DNA of 37,858 bases from assembly GCA_041635265.1 (NCBI GenBank), contig JBFJJV010000012.1, positions 1-37,858 of the forward strand, read 5' to 3'. This document shows positions 24,916 to 32,818 of this stretch, one piece after another. Position 1 is the stretch's first letter. Each line of letters starts with the position of its first letter. Both the position numbers and the translations under genes were made by a program. The DNA is from Panacagrimonas sp041635265 (GTDB lineage: Bacteria > Pseudomonadota > Gammaproteobacteria > Nevskiales > Nevskiaceae). Below the pieces are notes generated by a model. The model made no database searches and was not told the DNA's origin. It saw only the letters and a list, made by a program, of their open reading frames with translations.

Positions 24916-25299
24916 TCAGGTAGGAAGAAACGGTCGGGGGTCGAAGTAGTCCGCCCAGCGCACAATCTTGCCGTCGCGCACTTCCAGCACACCTGCCAGC
25001 GGAAGAGAGACCACCGTGCTTCCATCAGCTTTATTCAGATGGTCTACGCGCTCGGTCAGGACCTTGTTTCCGCTTACAGCAATCGATGGCATGTCTACGG
25101 CAATATGATCAAGCTGATAGCCGTCGATGAAGCCCTGCATCATGGCCAGCATCGCCGCCTTGCTTTCCGCGGTTGGCAGGCCGGTGTTTTCCCAGCGGCA
25201 CTCGTCGGCGCACCAGTTCCGCACCGATGAGAGCAGGCACCCTTTAGTGCTCATTTCTGCAAAAAAACCGCGGACAACGGCTTCTGGATTCTGGCTCAC
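24916..25299 (-). CDS. Limonene-1,2-epoxide-hydrolase-like protein, copy B
   Basis: A 127-residue paralogue of the downstream gene, beginning at a GTG (25299) six bases after a strong AGAGGAG; an upstream codon at 25341 is in frame but lacks such support. The catalytic-type residues are Arg84, Asp86 (ERVDH) and Asp117 (WADYFD). The pair is probably co-transcribed, with a 38-bp gap to copy A. Upstream lie two perfect palindromes that could be operator sites. Role unknown; hydrolysis of a small epoxide is the family's reaction. Confidence 0.83.
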   Translation of the reverse strand: MSQNPEAVVRGFFAEMSTKGCLLSSVRNWCADECRWENTGLPTAESKAAMLAMMQGFIDGYQLDHIAVDMPSIAVSGNKVLTERVDHLNKADGSTVVSLPLAGVLEVRDGKIVRWADYFDPRPFLPT

Positions 25300-25365
25300 A
25301 TCTTTCTCCTCTGAGTTATAAATTGTGACCGCAACGCACATGGGCGCCGTAGCGGACGCAATCTA

Positions 25366-25396
25366 GCAGCTATAGCTGCCCACTGAAATTTTCAGT
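25366..25396. promoter_or_regulatory. Pair of perfect palindromes upstream of the epoxide-hydrolase-like genes
   Basis: GCAGC-TATA-GCTGC (25366-25379) and ACTGAAA-T-TTTCAGT (25382-25396) are both perfect and separated by two bases, 67 bp before the GTG start of copy B. They may be operator sites or a hairpin. The rest of 25300-25612 shows no gene I can support, except a doubtful 24-codon hydrophobic frame at 25545-25619 that ends inside the outermost CRISPR repeat. Confidence 0.35.
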
Positions 25397-25612
25397 CCAG
25401 TTTCGCCCGCTCAGAACCGACTATTTGGGGACGCTGAGCCCAGTCATGTCCACCTGCGACTTTGCCCTTCTCATATGCCCAGAAGGGTCGCCGCCAATCG
25501 CCCCATCAGTCAGCAAGGCTTATAGTCATCTCATCTAAGTCTCAATGATCACCCCCGTTGCCCAGTTTTACCTGCGAATTATCAATGCCCTGCTGCTGAT
25601 CATCGGGCTGAA

Positions 25613-25640
25613 CTTCTGAGCCGCCTATGCGGCGGACAAC
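25613..25640 (-). repeat. Isolated, near-perfect outermost CRISPR repeat
   Basis: This 28-bp copy differs from the array repeat at one position (T for C at 25628 on the plus strand). It lies 208 bp left of the first canonical repeat, at the leader-distal, oldest end. It marks the former end of the array. Confidence 0.85.
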
Positions 25641-25668
25641 ATGTCTAGCGCCAGCGAAACTGCACGCT

Positions 25669-25816
25669 GCGGCCATGAAGCTACCCGGTGGAATAAGGCT
25701 CGTTTGCGGCAAGCCTGCGTCCATTGCAGTGAGTAGGCTATGCCTCCTTTAGGCAAGTCTGAGCGTTCCCACCGCGTGGGCACGCTTGGGCCGATAGCGG
25801 GCATGCCGCGGACAGC
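25669..25816 (-). repeat. Decayed CRISPR units in 60-bp register with the array
   Basis: Stepping back from the first intact repeat by 60 bp, 25789-25816 matches the repeat at 14 of 28 positions (11 of 16 in its right half, ending GCGGACAGC). Stepping back 180 bp, 25669-25696 matches at 12 of 28 (11 of 16 in the right half, CTACCCGGTGGA). The unit expected at 25729-25756 is not recognisable. This is read as eroded old repeats; chance matching cannot be fully excluded. Confidence 0.5.
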
Positions 25817-25848
25817 ATCAGCTGGACACCACGGTCGATGCCGTGAGC

Positions 25849-28818
25849 CTTCTGAGCCGCCTACGCGGCGGACAACATCCTTACCAACCGGGCGAATAAC
25901 CCGAGTCGCTTCTGAGCCGCCTACGCGGCGGACAACGGCGAATACCGGGCGCAGTGTTTTTTCTGATTCTTCTGAGCCGCCTACGCGGCGGACAACTCCA
26001 TTCGGACACTTTACCCGCTGGGCAGGACCTTCTGAGCCGCCTACGCGGCGGACAACGGAATCCGAATCGGCTTTGCCCTTGCCGTTGTCTTCTGAGCCGC
26101 CTACGCGGCGGACAACCCCATGGGCGATATCGTTGTGGTCGCGGATCACTTCTGAGCCGCCTACGCGGCGGACAACTATCCTGAGCGCTACCCACTCTAG
26201 TCCCGGCGCTTCTGAGCCGCCTACGCGGCGGACAACGAGGATGAATTGCACCTAGCCTCGCGATCAATCTTCTGAGCCGCCTACGCGGCGGACAACACTG
26301 ACCGACATTGTACCGCGTCTGCCTCTGGCTTCTGAGCCGCCTACGCGGCGGACAACTACCGCGAAAAACCTGAAGGCAGATAGATAATCTTCTGAGCCGC
26401 CTACGCGGCGGACAACGGGGTCATCGTCGGCAGGCGATGCAACCTGACCTTCTGAGCCGCCTACGCGGCGGACAACGTCTTCTTCAATTGGGGTTCATTT
26501 CCGACACTCTTCTGAGCCGCCTACGCGGCGGACAACGGACGCTAGAGCGCAAATCAGATGCCGCAAATCTTCTGAGCCGCCTACGCGGCGGACAACGACG
26601 TATCAGCGGTTATCCAAAATTGTACCTAGCTTCTGAGCCGCCTACGCGGCGGACAACATCAAGACTGCGGCCTTCTTCCATCGCCTTTGACTTCTGAGCC
26701 GCCTACGCGGCGGACAACAGCCCCTTCGCGTTATAAACCGCGAGGAAATACTTCTGAGCCGCCTACGCGGCGGACAACGGTGCGCGACCTTGAAAACACG
26801 CGCGCAGCCCCTTCTGAGCCGCCTACGCGGCGGACAACCCCAAGCTTCCGGCCTTCTTTCGATTCATTCACTTCTGAGCCGCCTACGCGGCGGACAACGA
26901 CAAGTTCGAGGGTCAGAGCTTCACTCGCAACTTCTGAGCCGCCTACGCGGCGGACAACTGCGGGCAGGCTTTGTGTCCGTATCGCCGGACCTTCTGAGCC
27001 GCCTACGCGGCGGACAACATCGCGCCAATGCCCTCGCCTCTCGGGAGAGTCTTCTGAGCCGCCTACGCGGCGGACAACAATGCCGATCGCCTCTGTGGCC
27101 AGCGTTGAGGCTTCTGAGCCGCCTACGCGGCGGACAACGCGAGGGCAGGGACGTTTGCCACAGGATCAAACTTCTGAGCCGCCTACGCGGCGGACAACTT
27201 GCTAATCGACTGGCTTTCTTTGCGTTTCGACTTCTGAGCCGCCTACGCGGCGGACAACAATCTGCGCGCGCTGCTCTGGCGCTCTGCACGCTTCTGAGCC
27301 GCCTACGCGGCGGACAACATGAGCACCGACCAGCTAGGCCGGTATTTTGACTTCTGAGCCGCCTACGCGGCGGACAACTTTCATCCCGGCGATGAAGAGT
27401 TTTCGTAACACTTCTGAGCCGCCTACGCGGCGGACAACGTCACGTTGCGCGGGCCGGTTTCGACAATATCCTTCTGAGCCGCCTACGCGGCGGACAACGG
27501 CACCACCACATCAGACTGTAAGCCACTCAACTTCTGAGCCGCCTACGCGGCGGACAACGACTATTTCCGTCCAGGCGATGTTCCTTTGCTCTTCTGAGCC
27601 GCCTACGCGGCGGACAACGACGTAAACCCCGGACGCGCCCACACTCATTACTTCTGAGCCGCCTACGCGGCGGACAACCGTCTGCGGCGGGCATCTGCGA
27701 GTCAGTAGCCCTTCTGAGCCGCCTACGCGGCGGACAACCGTGACGGTCTGGGGAATGATCTTTTCTGCATCTTCTGAGCCGCCTACGCGGCGGACAACAA
27801 AGGGCCATTTTAAGACCATGCTCTGCGACTCTTCTGAGCCGCCTACGCGGCGGACAACATCGAGAAGCATGAAATTCATGAGGCGAGGGACTTCTGAGCC
27901 GCCTACGCGGCGGACAACACTTCATCAGGCCCAGTCGCGGGCGCGTATAACTTCTGAGCCGCCTACGCGGCGGACAACGTTGCTGTTGTTGGCATCATCG
28001 TCGTGATGAACTTCTGAGCCGCCTACGCGGCGGACAACCAATCTTGCAGTGATTTGCGAATATTTTTCATCTTCTGAGCCGCCTACGCGGCGGACAACAT
28101 CGTTATGTATGGGTCCGTTCTATCCGTCGCCTTCTGAGCCGCCTACGCGGCGGACAACAAGTCGATCCCCATACAGCAAAATCCGCTGTTCTTCTGAGCC
28201 GCCTACGCGGCGGACAACTTAGAGAGTCAGGGGTGCGTCGTGCTCTCGTCCTTCTGAGCCGCCTACGCGGCGGACAACGATGCACTGGGCCACGTCGAAT
28301 GCGTCCACGCCTTCTGAGCCGCCTACGCGGCGGACAACGCCAGCTATCTGACCCGCACCTACACCACATTCTTCTGAGCCGCCTACGCGGCGGACAACGC
28401 TTCCTCCAATCGTTCCGGCATGAACAAGTACTTCTGAGCCGCCTACGCGGCGGACAACCAACTGCGCCTCACACGCGCGCGAATTTCTCCCTTCTGAGCC
28501 GCCTACGCGGCGGACAACAAACCCGCCTCCGGTTTGTGGTCAATCAATAGCTTCTGAGCCGCCTACGCGGCGGACAACCTGCAGGCCAATACCGGCGGCG
28601 ACACCCTGCACTTCTGAGCCGCCTACGCGGCGGACAACGGTGCCTTCGACGCCTTGAACGTGCCGCATGACTTCTGAGCCGCCTACGCGGCGGACAACTA
28701 TTCGCGTTTGTGGTGTGGGTGATAGCAAAACTTCTGAGCCGCCTACGCGGCGGACAACGTCGCCACCTTCCTCACTCGCCGGCCCGGCGACTTCTGAGCC
28801 GCCTACGCGGCGGACAAC
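25849..28818 (-). CRISPR. Type I-F CRISPR array, 50 repeats and 49 spacers
   Basis: Fifty identical 28-bp repeats are spaced by 32-nt spacers, with two adjacent 33-nt exceptions (26597-26629 and 26658-26690). In the transcribed (minus) direction the repeat begins GTTGTC, has the I-F five-bp stem CCGCC/GGCGG around the pentaloop GCGTA, and ends CTCAGAAG. That tail is the expected eight-nt 5' handle after Cas6f cleavage. The orientation puts the leader at the right (28819 on), next to cas1, so the newest spacers are near 28790 and the oldest near 25877. No duplicated spacers were noticed by eye. Many spacers read like coding DNA. Long open frames across the array with a repeated SEPPTRRTT are artefacts of the repeat. 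Confidence 0.99.
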
Positions 28819-28909
28819 AACAAACAAATCATAGATTGTTAAAGATCATCAAGCACTTGCCAAGAATTAGTCTAAATTACCTTCCGTGTGCGTCCTAAAT
28901 CGCAGGCAG
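28819..28909 (-). promoter_or_regulatory. CRISPR leader with IHF-like site
   Basis: This AT-rich 91-bp stretch lies between the first repeat and the cas1 stop and is the expected leader. It contains CATCAAGCACTTG (28847-28859), matching the IHF consensus WATCARNNNNTTR at all but the first base. It also holds an imperfect inverted repeat AACAAATC-ATA-GATTGTT (28823-28840) adjoining the first repeat. IHF is known to shape leaders for I-F adaptation in other species; its role here is inferred. crRNA transcription should start here or read through from cas1. Confidence 0.65.
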
Positions 28910-29881
28910 CTATTTTTTAAGGGATTTTCCACATGCGGACTGAAGGAAGGTAATGAGAAGGTCCATCACTTCAGACCTCCTTGCAAGATCGATCAGTTCG
29001 GCACGAAACACCTGATCCTTAGCGCCGCGCCCCCCGCAGGAGAATGCCAACGGCATCACAAGCCAGTCCTTGATGAGATCCGCCACATCGAACACCAGCG
29101 CGCCCCGGCGGGTTTTGCCATGCAGAACCGGAAAGGCGTAGCTGATGCCCAAGGTATGCAGCGCTGCCGCGGCATAACCGTAAGCAATGTAGTTGCCATG
29201 ATCGAGGAAGGCGTTCGCTAAGTCCGCTCCCTTGCTCTTGTTCCCTGCACCTGCATCCCGCTCGAATGAAAATTGTTCCCGCATGGCCAGCGCCTTGTAC
29301 AGCTGCTTGGCAAAGTGTGCCTCGGCACTCAACAGAAATTGCGTTGAGCTTGCTCGCGCAATCGCGGCCTCGAACGACTGCTGTAAATCCACCTGCAGAT
29401 TCATGTCGTGAAATTTGCGGTAGTACGCCACATTCCATTGCATCCGCGTTCGCAGAAACTGTTTCCCCATTTCGAGCCGCGCCGTTTCCTCGAACCACAT
29501 TTTGGCCCAGGCCTGCATAAATTCCGTCGGCCGGTATTCGTCCTGTGGCGTAACGAAGATCGGGTCCGAGATGCCATGCAAGGGACTGCCGCCTGAGCCA
29601 CAAAATCCAACAATCACGTTGGATTCAGCCAGCATCCGCATGGCCGAGTCAGTGATTGACGTGCCCCGCCCCAACAGGACGAAAGCTGAATTCTTGTCAG
29701 GAATGTTGACGATCTGCTCGACAGGATTACGCGTCTGCGTGAGATACACAACGCGCTCGTCTTTCTGCATGACCCGAACATGTTCCAAGTAAAACACGTT
29801 CGCCCGCTTGGACATCATCACGGCCTGGGGCCGACGATGCGCTTGCGTAGAACCTCGTTTCGCTTTTGCTTTCTTATCCAT
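28910..29881 (-). CDS. cas1: Cas1, type I-F CRISPR adaptation integrase
   Basis: Cas1, with the Cas2 domain of Cas2-3, integrates new spacers at the leader end. From the ATG at 29881 it has 323 residues. I-F family sequence is clear: SKRANVFYLEHVRV near the start, FLDHGNYIAYGYAAAA, and LHGKTRRGALVFDVADLIKDW. The metal ligands fit Glu187, His254, Asp265 and Asp268, His254 and the Asp pair being at the positions of the Pseudomonas protein. A basic extension (MDKKAKAKRGSTQAHRRPQA) precedes the conserved start. The frame is open to a TTG at 29923. It is the last gene of the csy operon, 77 bp after cas6f, with the leader and array immediately beyond. In standard I-F loci cas1 instead precedes cas2-3. 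Confidence 0.96.
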   Translation of the reverse strand: MDKKAKAKRGSTQAHRRPQAVMMSKRANVFYLEHVRVMQKDERVVYLTQTRNPVEQIVNIPDKNSAFVLLGRGTSITDSAMRMLAESNVIVGFCGSGGSPLHGISDPIFVTPQDEYRPTEFMQAWAKMWFEETARLEMGKQFLRTRMQWNVAYYRKFHDMNLQVDLQQSFEAAIARASSTQFLLSAEAHFAKQLYKALAMREQFSFERDAGAGNKSKGADLANAFLDHGNYIAYGYAAAALHTLGISYAFPVLHGKTRRGALVFDVADLIKDWLVMPLAFSCGGRGAKDQVFRAELIDLARRSEVMDLLITFLQSACGKSLKK

Positions 29882-29958
29882 GATCGCCAGGTGATTCGAG
29901 GCCTCGAATAGCCGAGGCCGCAATGCTCAGCGCCCTCCGCTCGACTAAGCGCAGCGGC

Positions 29959-30552
29959 CTAGAATTTGGGCACGGGGCATCGGAACAGACCCTGCTGGCC
30001 AGTGGAAAAGCCGTAACTGTTCGGATTTGTACGGACCATTGCGGAGTCGGCAGTCTGTGTACGCAGGTAAATCGTCATCTTCTGACGCGTACTCAAGCTC
30101 CATAAACGGAGGAACGGCAGGCTGGTATGAATTTGGTCCCATTTGGCAGCGGCAGACTGAATCTCGCCGTCTGAAAACGGGGCATGGCGCGACGTCCCAA
30201 CGTCGTGCCGCCGCCGTCGGCGCCTGACATCTGAGCTGAGATTGGGCTTGAGCGCTTCAAAAAGCTCCCAATCGCAATTCGAAGGGACCGGCTCAATTCG
30301 GCGCGTCTTGATCTCATCGTCCACCCCTTCGCAAGCGAGCTTGTCCTGCAGGGCGGTGAGCACCGATTCATCGTCTGAAAACACGCGCAGGCTTGACCCC
30401 AGTGAGCGTCCCTCTGACTCGGGGAAGCCCAAGGCATAGCGCCCGGCCTGACCGCTGCGATGGAGCGCTTCCACCACGGCGGCCAGAATCACGGGCGGAG
30501 CCAGCTCACTGCTGCCGCGCACCTCCACCTGAAAATAGCATTTCGGAAGCAC
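29959..30552 (-). CDS. cas6f: Cas6f (Csy4), crRNA-processing endoribonuclease
   Basis: Cas6f cuts the repeat hairpin of the pre-crRNA and stays bound to the 3' stem in the Csy complex. The 197-residue protein carries His31 (EALHRSG) at the place of the catalytic His29 of the Pseudomonas protein. An arginine-rich segment (Arg110-Arg115, RRRRRRHD) matches the RNA-groove-binding helix. A C-terminal SYGFST segment corresponds to the family's CYGLS. The start is a GTG at 30552, three bases after the csy3 stop, with GAGG about 11 bases upstream inside csy3, so it is translationally coupled. The array repeat keeps the stem-loop it should recognise. Confidence 0.95.
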   Translation of the reverse strand: MLPKCYFQVEVRGSSELAPPVILAAVVEALHRSGQAGRYALGFPESEGRSLGSSLRVFSDDESVLTALQDKLACEGVDDEIKTRRIEPVPSNCDWELFEALKPNLSSDVRRRRRRHDVGTSRHAPFSDGEIQSAAAKWDQIHTSLPFLRLWSLSTRQKMTIYLRTQTADSAMVRTNPNSYGFSTGQQGLFRCPVPKF

Positions 30553-30555
30553 GGC

Positions 30556-31722
30556 TTATTCTGCCTCAACCGGGCTGGCATCCCCGGCCTTCTTGCTGGC
30601 CTTGCCCGTCTTGCCAGTCTTGCCAGTCGTGGATTTTTCGGCATCGTCCTTCTTGTCGCCGCTAAGCACGCCACCACGAATAATCATGGCGGTGACATAC
30701 ATGAGATCCGGCTCGGCACGTCCATCACTTTTGGCGGCTGCCGCCCGTTCCAGCAAGTCATCCAAATTGCCCAGCAAAGAAAATGCAGTGTTGCCCTTGG
30801 ATTTGGTTCGGAAGAATTCGTTGTGCCGTAGGCTGGCACCGTTGGGCTCTACGGGCAACGCTTCGGCCTCCGAGTCGTCGGTGTACCAGGAGTCGATGGT
30901 GCGTATAGCATTACCAATTTTCTGGTCGCGCAGTGCGGCCTGCCCCATCACCAAGGTGTCTGCGAATTCCAACTCGGACTTGCTGCGCATGACGCTGCGT
31001 AGTTCGGCAATGGAGGGCGCATTGATTTTGTACAACGGGCGGGCAAATCCGCGGGGCTTGCCTGACACCATGTTCTGTGAGGGATAAACCTCCATCTGCG
31101 CAAGGCCCGGCCCCTGAATTCTGGCTGTCACTTCAATCACTGATCCGCCTCCTGCAGTGCCGTCAAAGGAGTCCTGCAAATACTTGCCCAGCGCGGTGCT
31201 GTGTTCGTGCTCTGCAAACCCGTCCAGCTTCCAGCCGCTCGCTCTTAGCGTTTGATCATTGAAGTGCGCGGTGACTTCCGGCTTGCCGAGTACGCGGTTA
31301 CGCCACAACCAGCGGCCACTGAGGATGTTGTGGGCATAGCGGCGGCACACTTCGCGTAGTGAGGCGCTGGATTGCAAATGACTCACGAGTGCCCGAAACC
31401 CTTCTGCATACGCCGCGACGTTGCAGGCGAACAGGGCTTCGTCCAGCGGCAATGGCTTAATGCTAAAACGCACCACGAGACCGAGCGCCTCTGGATCAAG
31501 TTTGGCGGATTCCGTCACCTGAATGTTGGAGGTCCCTTTGGCAGCGGCGTTGTCTTCCGCATCGGGTGCGCCCAGCACGCCGCGAATACCGTGCCGAACC
31601 ACAGCTACAGGCAACTCGCGTTCACCGTCAGCTTCGGGCAGCAGGCTGAACATGCGGCCATCAGTAAGGTTCATACAACGTTGAATGGAAAGCACCTGGG
31701 GAAGCTGGATTTTCTTGGACAT
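30556..31722 (-). CDS. csy3: Csy3 (Cas7f), crRNA backbone subunit
   Basis: Csy3 forms the six-subunit filament along the spacer part of crRNA in the type I-F surveillance complex. The product begins MSKKIQLPQVLSIQRCMNLT and includes ESAKLDPEALGLVVRFSIKPLP and RVLGKPEVTAHFNDQTL, as expected of the family. At 388 residues it is longer than the roughly 340 of typical members. The excess is mostly a C-terminal low-complexity Lys/Gly/Thr tail (GKTGKTGKASKKAGDASP after LSGDKKDD), which may be disordered. It lies 82 bp after csy2 and three bases before cas6f. Confidence 0.95.
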   Translation of the reverse strand: MSKKIQLPQVLSIQRCMNLTDGRMFSLLPEADGERELPVAVVRHGIRGVLGAPDAEDNAAAKGTSNIQVTESAKLDPEALGLVVRFSIKPLPLDEALFACNVAAYAEGFRALVSHLQSSASLREVCRRYAHNILSGRWLWRNRVLGKPEVTAHFNDQTLRASGWKLDGFAEHEHSTALGKYLQDSFDGTAGGGSVIEVTARIQGPGLAQMEVYPSQNMVSGKPRGFARPLYKINAPSIAELRSVMRSKSELEFADTLVMGQAALRDQKIGNAIRTIDSWYTDDSEAEALPVEPNGASLRHNEFFRTKSKGNTAFSLLGNLDDLLERAAAAKSDGRAEPDLMYVTAMIIRGGVLSGDKKDDAEKSTTGKTGKTGKASKKAGDASPVEAE

Positions 31723-31804
31723 GAGTAAAAACTCCGATTGTCAGATCAGCAAAGTAGGAAGTAGACGTGGGTGAGCGATGCGTAGCATTTGTGTTGCGAC
31801 AAAT

Positions 31805-32818
31805 TCATGCCGCACTCTGGGTCAGCAGGCAGTAGTCGAAGGGGGGGCTGGACTCTGTTTCGGTCCGCCAGTTGAGTGTCCAAAACGGGGTGTCTTTTGC
31901 GCTGATGCGGCGGGTGTTGACCAGCCGCACGAGGCCGATCATGGATTCGGCGGGCGCGGAATCGATGGGCTCGCCGCCCGGGCCTGGACGTGCACCGGTG
32001 CGGGGCTTGGCATCGCCCAGAAGGGCATAGCCCAATGTGGTGGGTATGCGCTGTTCGTATGGCTCGCCTTGGCTGTCAGATTGAATGCCTGACTCGTCGG
32101 TGATATCGGAAATGATTTCGGGCTCCTCAGCATTCAATTCCGCTGCGTCGATTGCATCGTCATCCATCTCTTCCGATCGCATTTTGCCGCGCCGCTCGCG
32201 AATCAGAATGGACTCAACAATGCCTCTGCCCCTGGCCAGATCTCGCTGTACCTCGTCGCTTGCATCCATTAGGCAGTAGCCGCTGGGCAGGTATCGCGGC
32301 AACTCGTCCTTGACCGTGATCCGTTCTACTTCGTCGATGTATCCCCCGGCGAAGCGAAGCTTGCGCAATTTTTCCTGCCTGATCGTTTTTTCTAATCCAT
32401 CGCGATCACCAGCTATCCGGATCACAATTGAAAAGCAGCCAGACCCCGTGATGGACGGCTGGAAAGACATGGACTGCGGCCCCTCGTAATCTTTCGCGTA
32501 GTCGCCGCCATCCTTCTTCTGTCCAACCATGTAGCCGCAGGCACCGCGCTTGCTGTTGGAATAGAGCTGAAAAATTGTTTGCTGCTCAGGCTTTGCGTTC
32601 TTGGCCGGCTTCCTGTTCTGGACAGGCAGAGCATCCATGTGCGGCTCCACCCGATGCACCAACGGCATCACACCCCGGCTCTCCAGCCCCAGCCGACTCG
32701 CCAGCGCGTGCGCGAACATGCAGGCACCGAACAGCGGCAGCGGCGAAACGAGCACCGGGCTGTGCAGCATCTGAAAGCCGCGAACGTGAATGCCATTCAA
32801 AATTAAATAACGGATCAT
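31805..32818 (-). CDS. csy2: Csy2 (Cas5f), Cascade subunit
   Basis: Csy2 pairs with Csy1 at the 5' handle end of crRNA in the type I-F complex. The 337-residue protein opens MIRYLILNGIHVRGFQMLHS and continues SPLPLFGACMFAHALASRLGL, both recognisable in the family. A later segment, RGACGYMVGQKKDGG, and a C-terminal part rich in acidic residues follow. Its ATG overlaps the csy1 stop (ATGA, 32815-32818), so translation is coupled. Length is close to the usual 320-340. Confidence 0.93.
   Translation of the reverse strand: MIRYLILNGIHVRGFQMLHSPVLVSPLPLFGACMFAHALASRLGLESRGVMPLVHRVEPHMDALPVQNRKPAKNAKPEQQTIFQLYSNSKRGACGYMVGQKKDGGDYAKDYEGPQSMSFQPSITGSGCFSIVIRIAGDRDGLEKTIRQEKLRKLRFAGGYIDEVERITVKDELPRYLPSGYCLMDASDEVQRDLARGRGIVESILIRERRGKMRSEEMDDDAIDAAELNAEEPEIISDITDESGIQSDSQGEPYEQRIPTTLGYALLGDAKPRTGARPGPGGEPIDSAPAESMIGLVRLVNTRRISAKDTPFWTLNWRTETESSPPFDYCLLTQSAA

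Noticed and set aside
25641..25848. Insertion sequence or other mobile element between the outermost repeat and the array
   Set aside because: No terminal inverted repeats or transposase frame; the segment is better explained as decayed repeat-spacer units.
25849..28818. Self-targeting spacers against genes in this window
   Set aside because: None was noticed by eye, but this needs an exact search and is not claimed either way.
25625..28898. Many open frames on both strands through 25.6-28.9 kb with repeated SEPPTRRTT, VVRRVGGSE, LLSRLRGGQ or CPPRRRLR
   Set aside because: The 60-bp repeat-spacer unit is divisible by three, so stop-free repeats give long periodic frames. They are artefacts of the CRISPR array.
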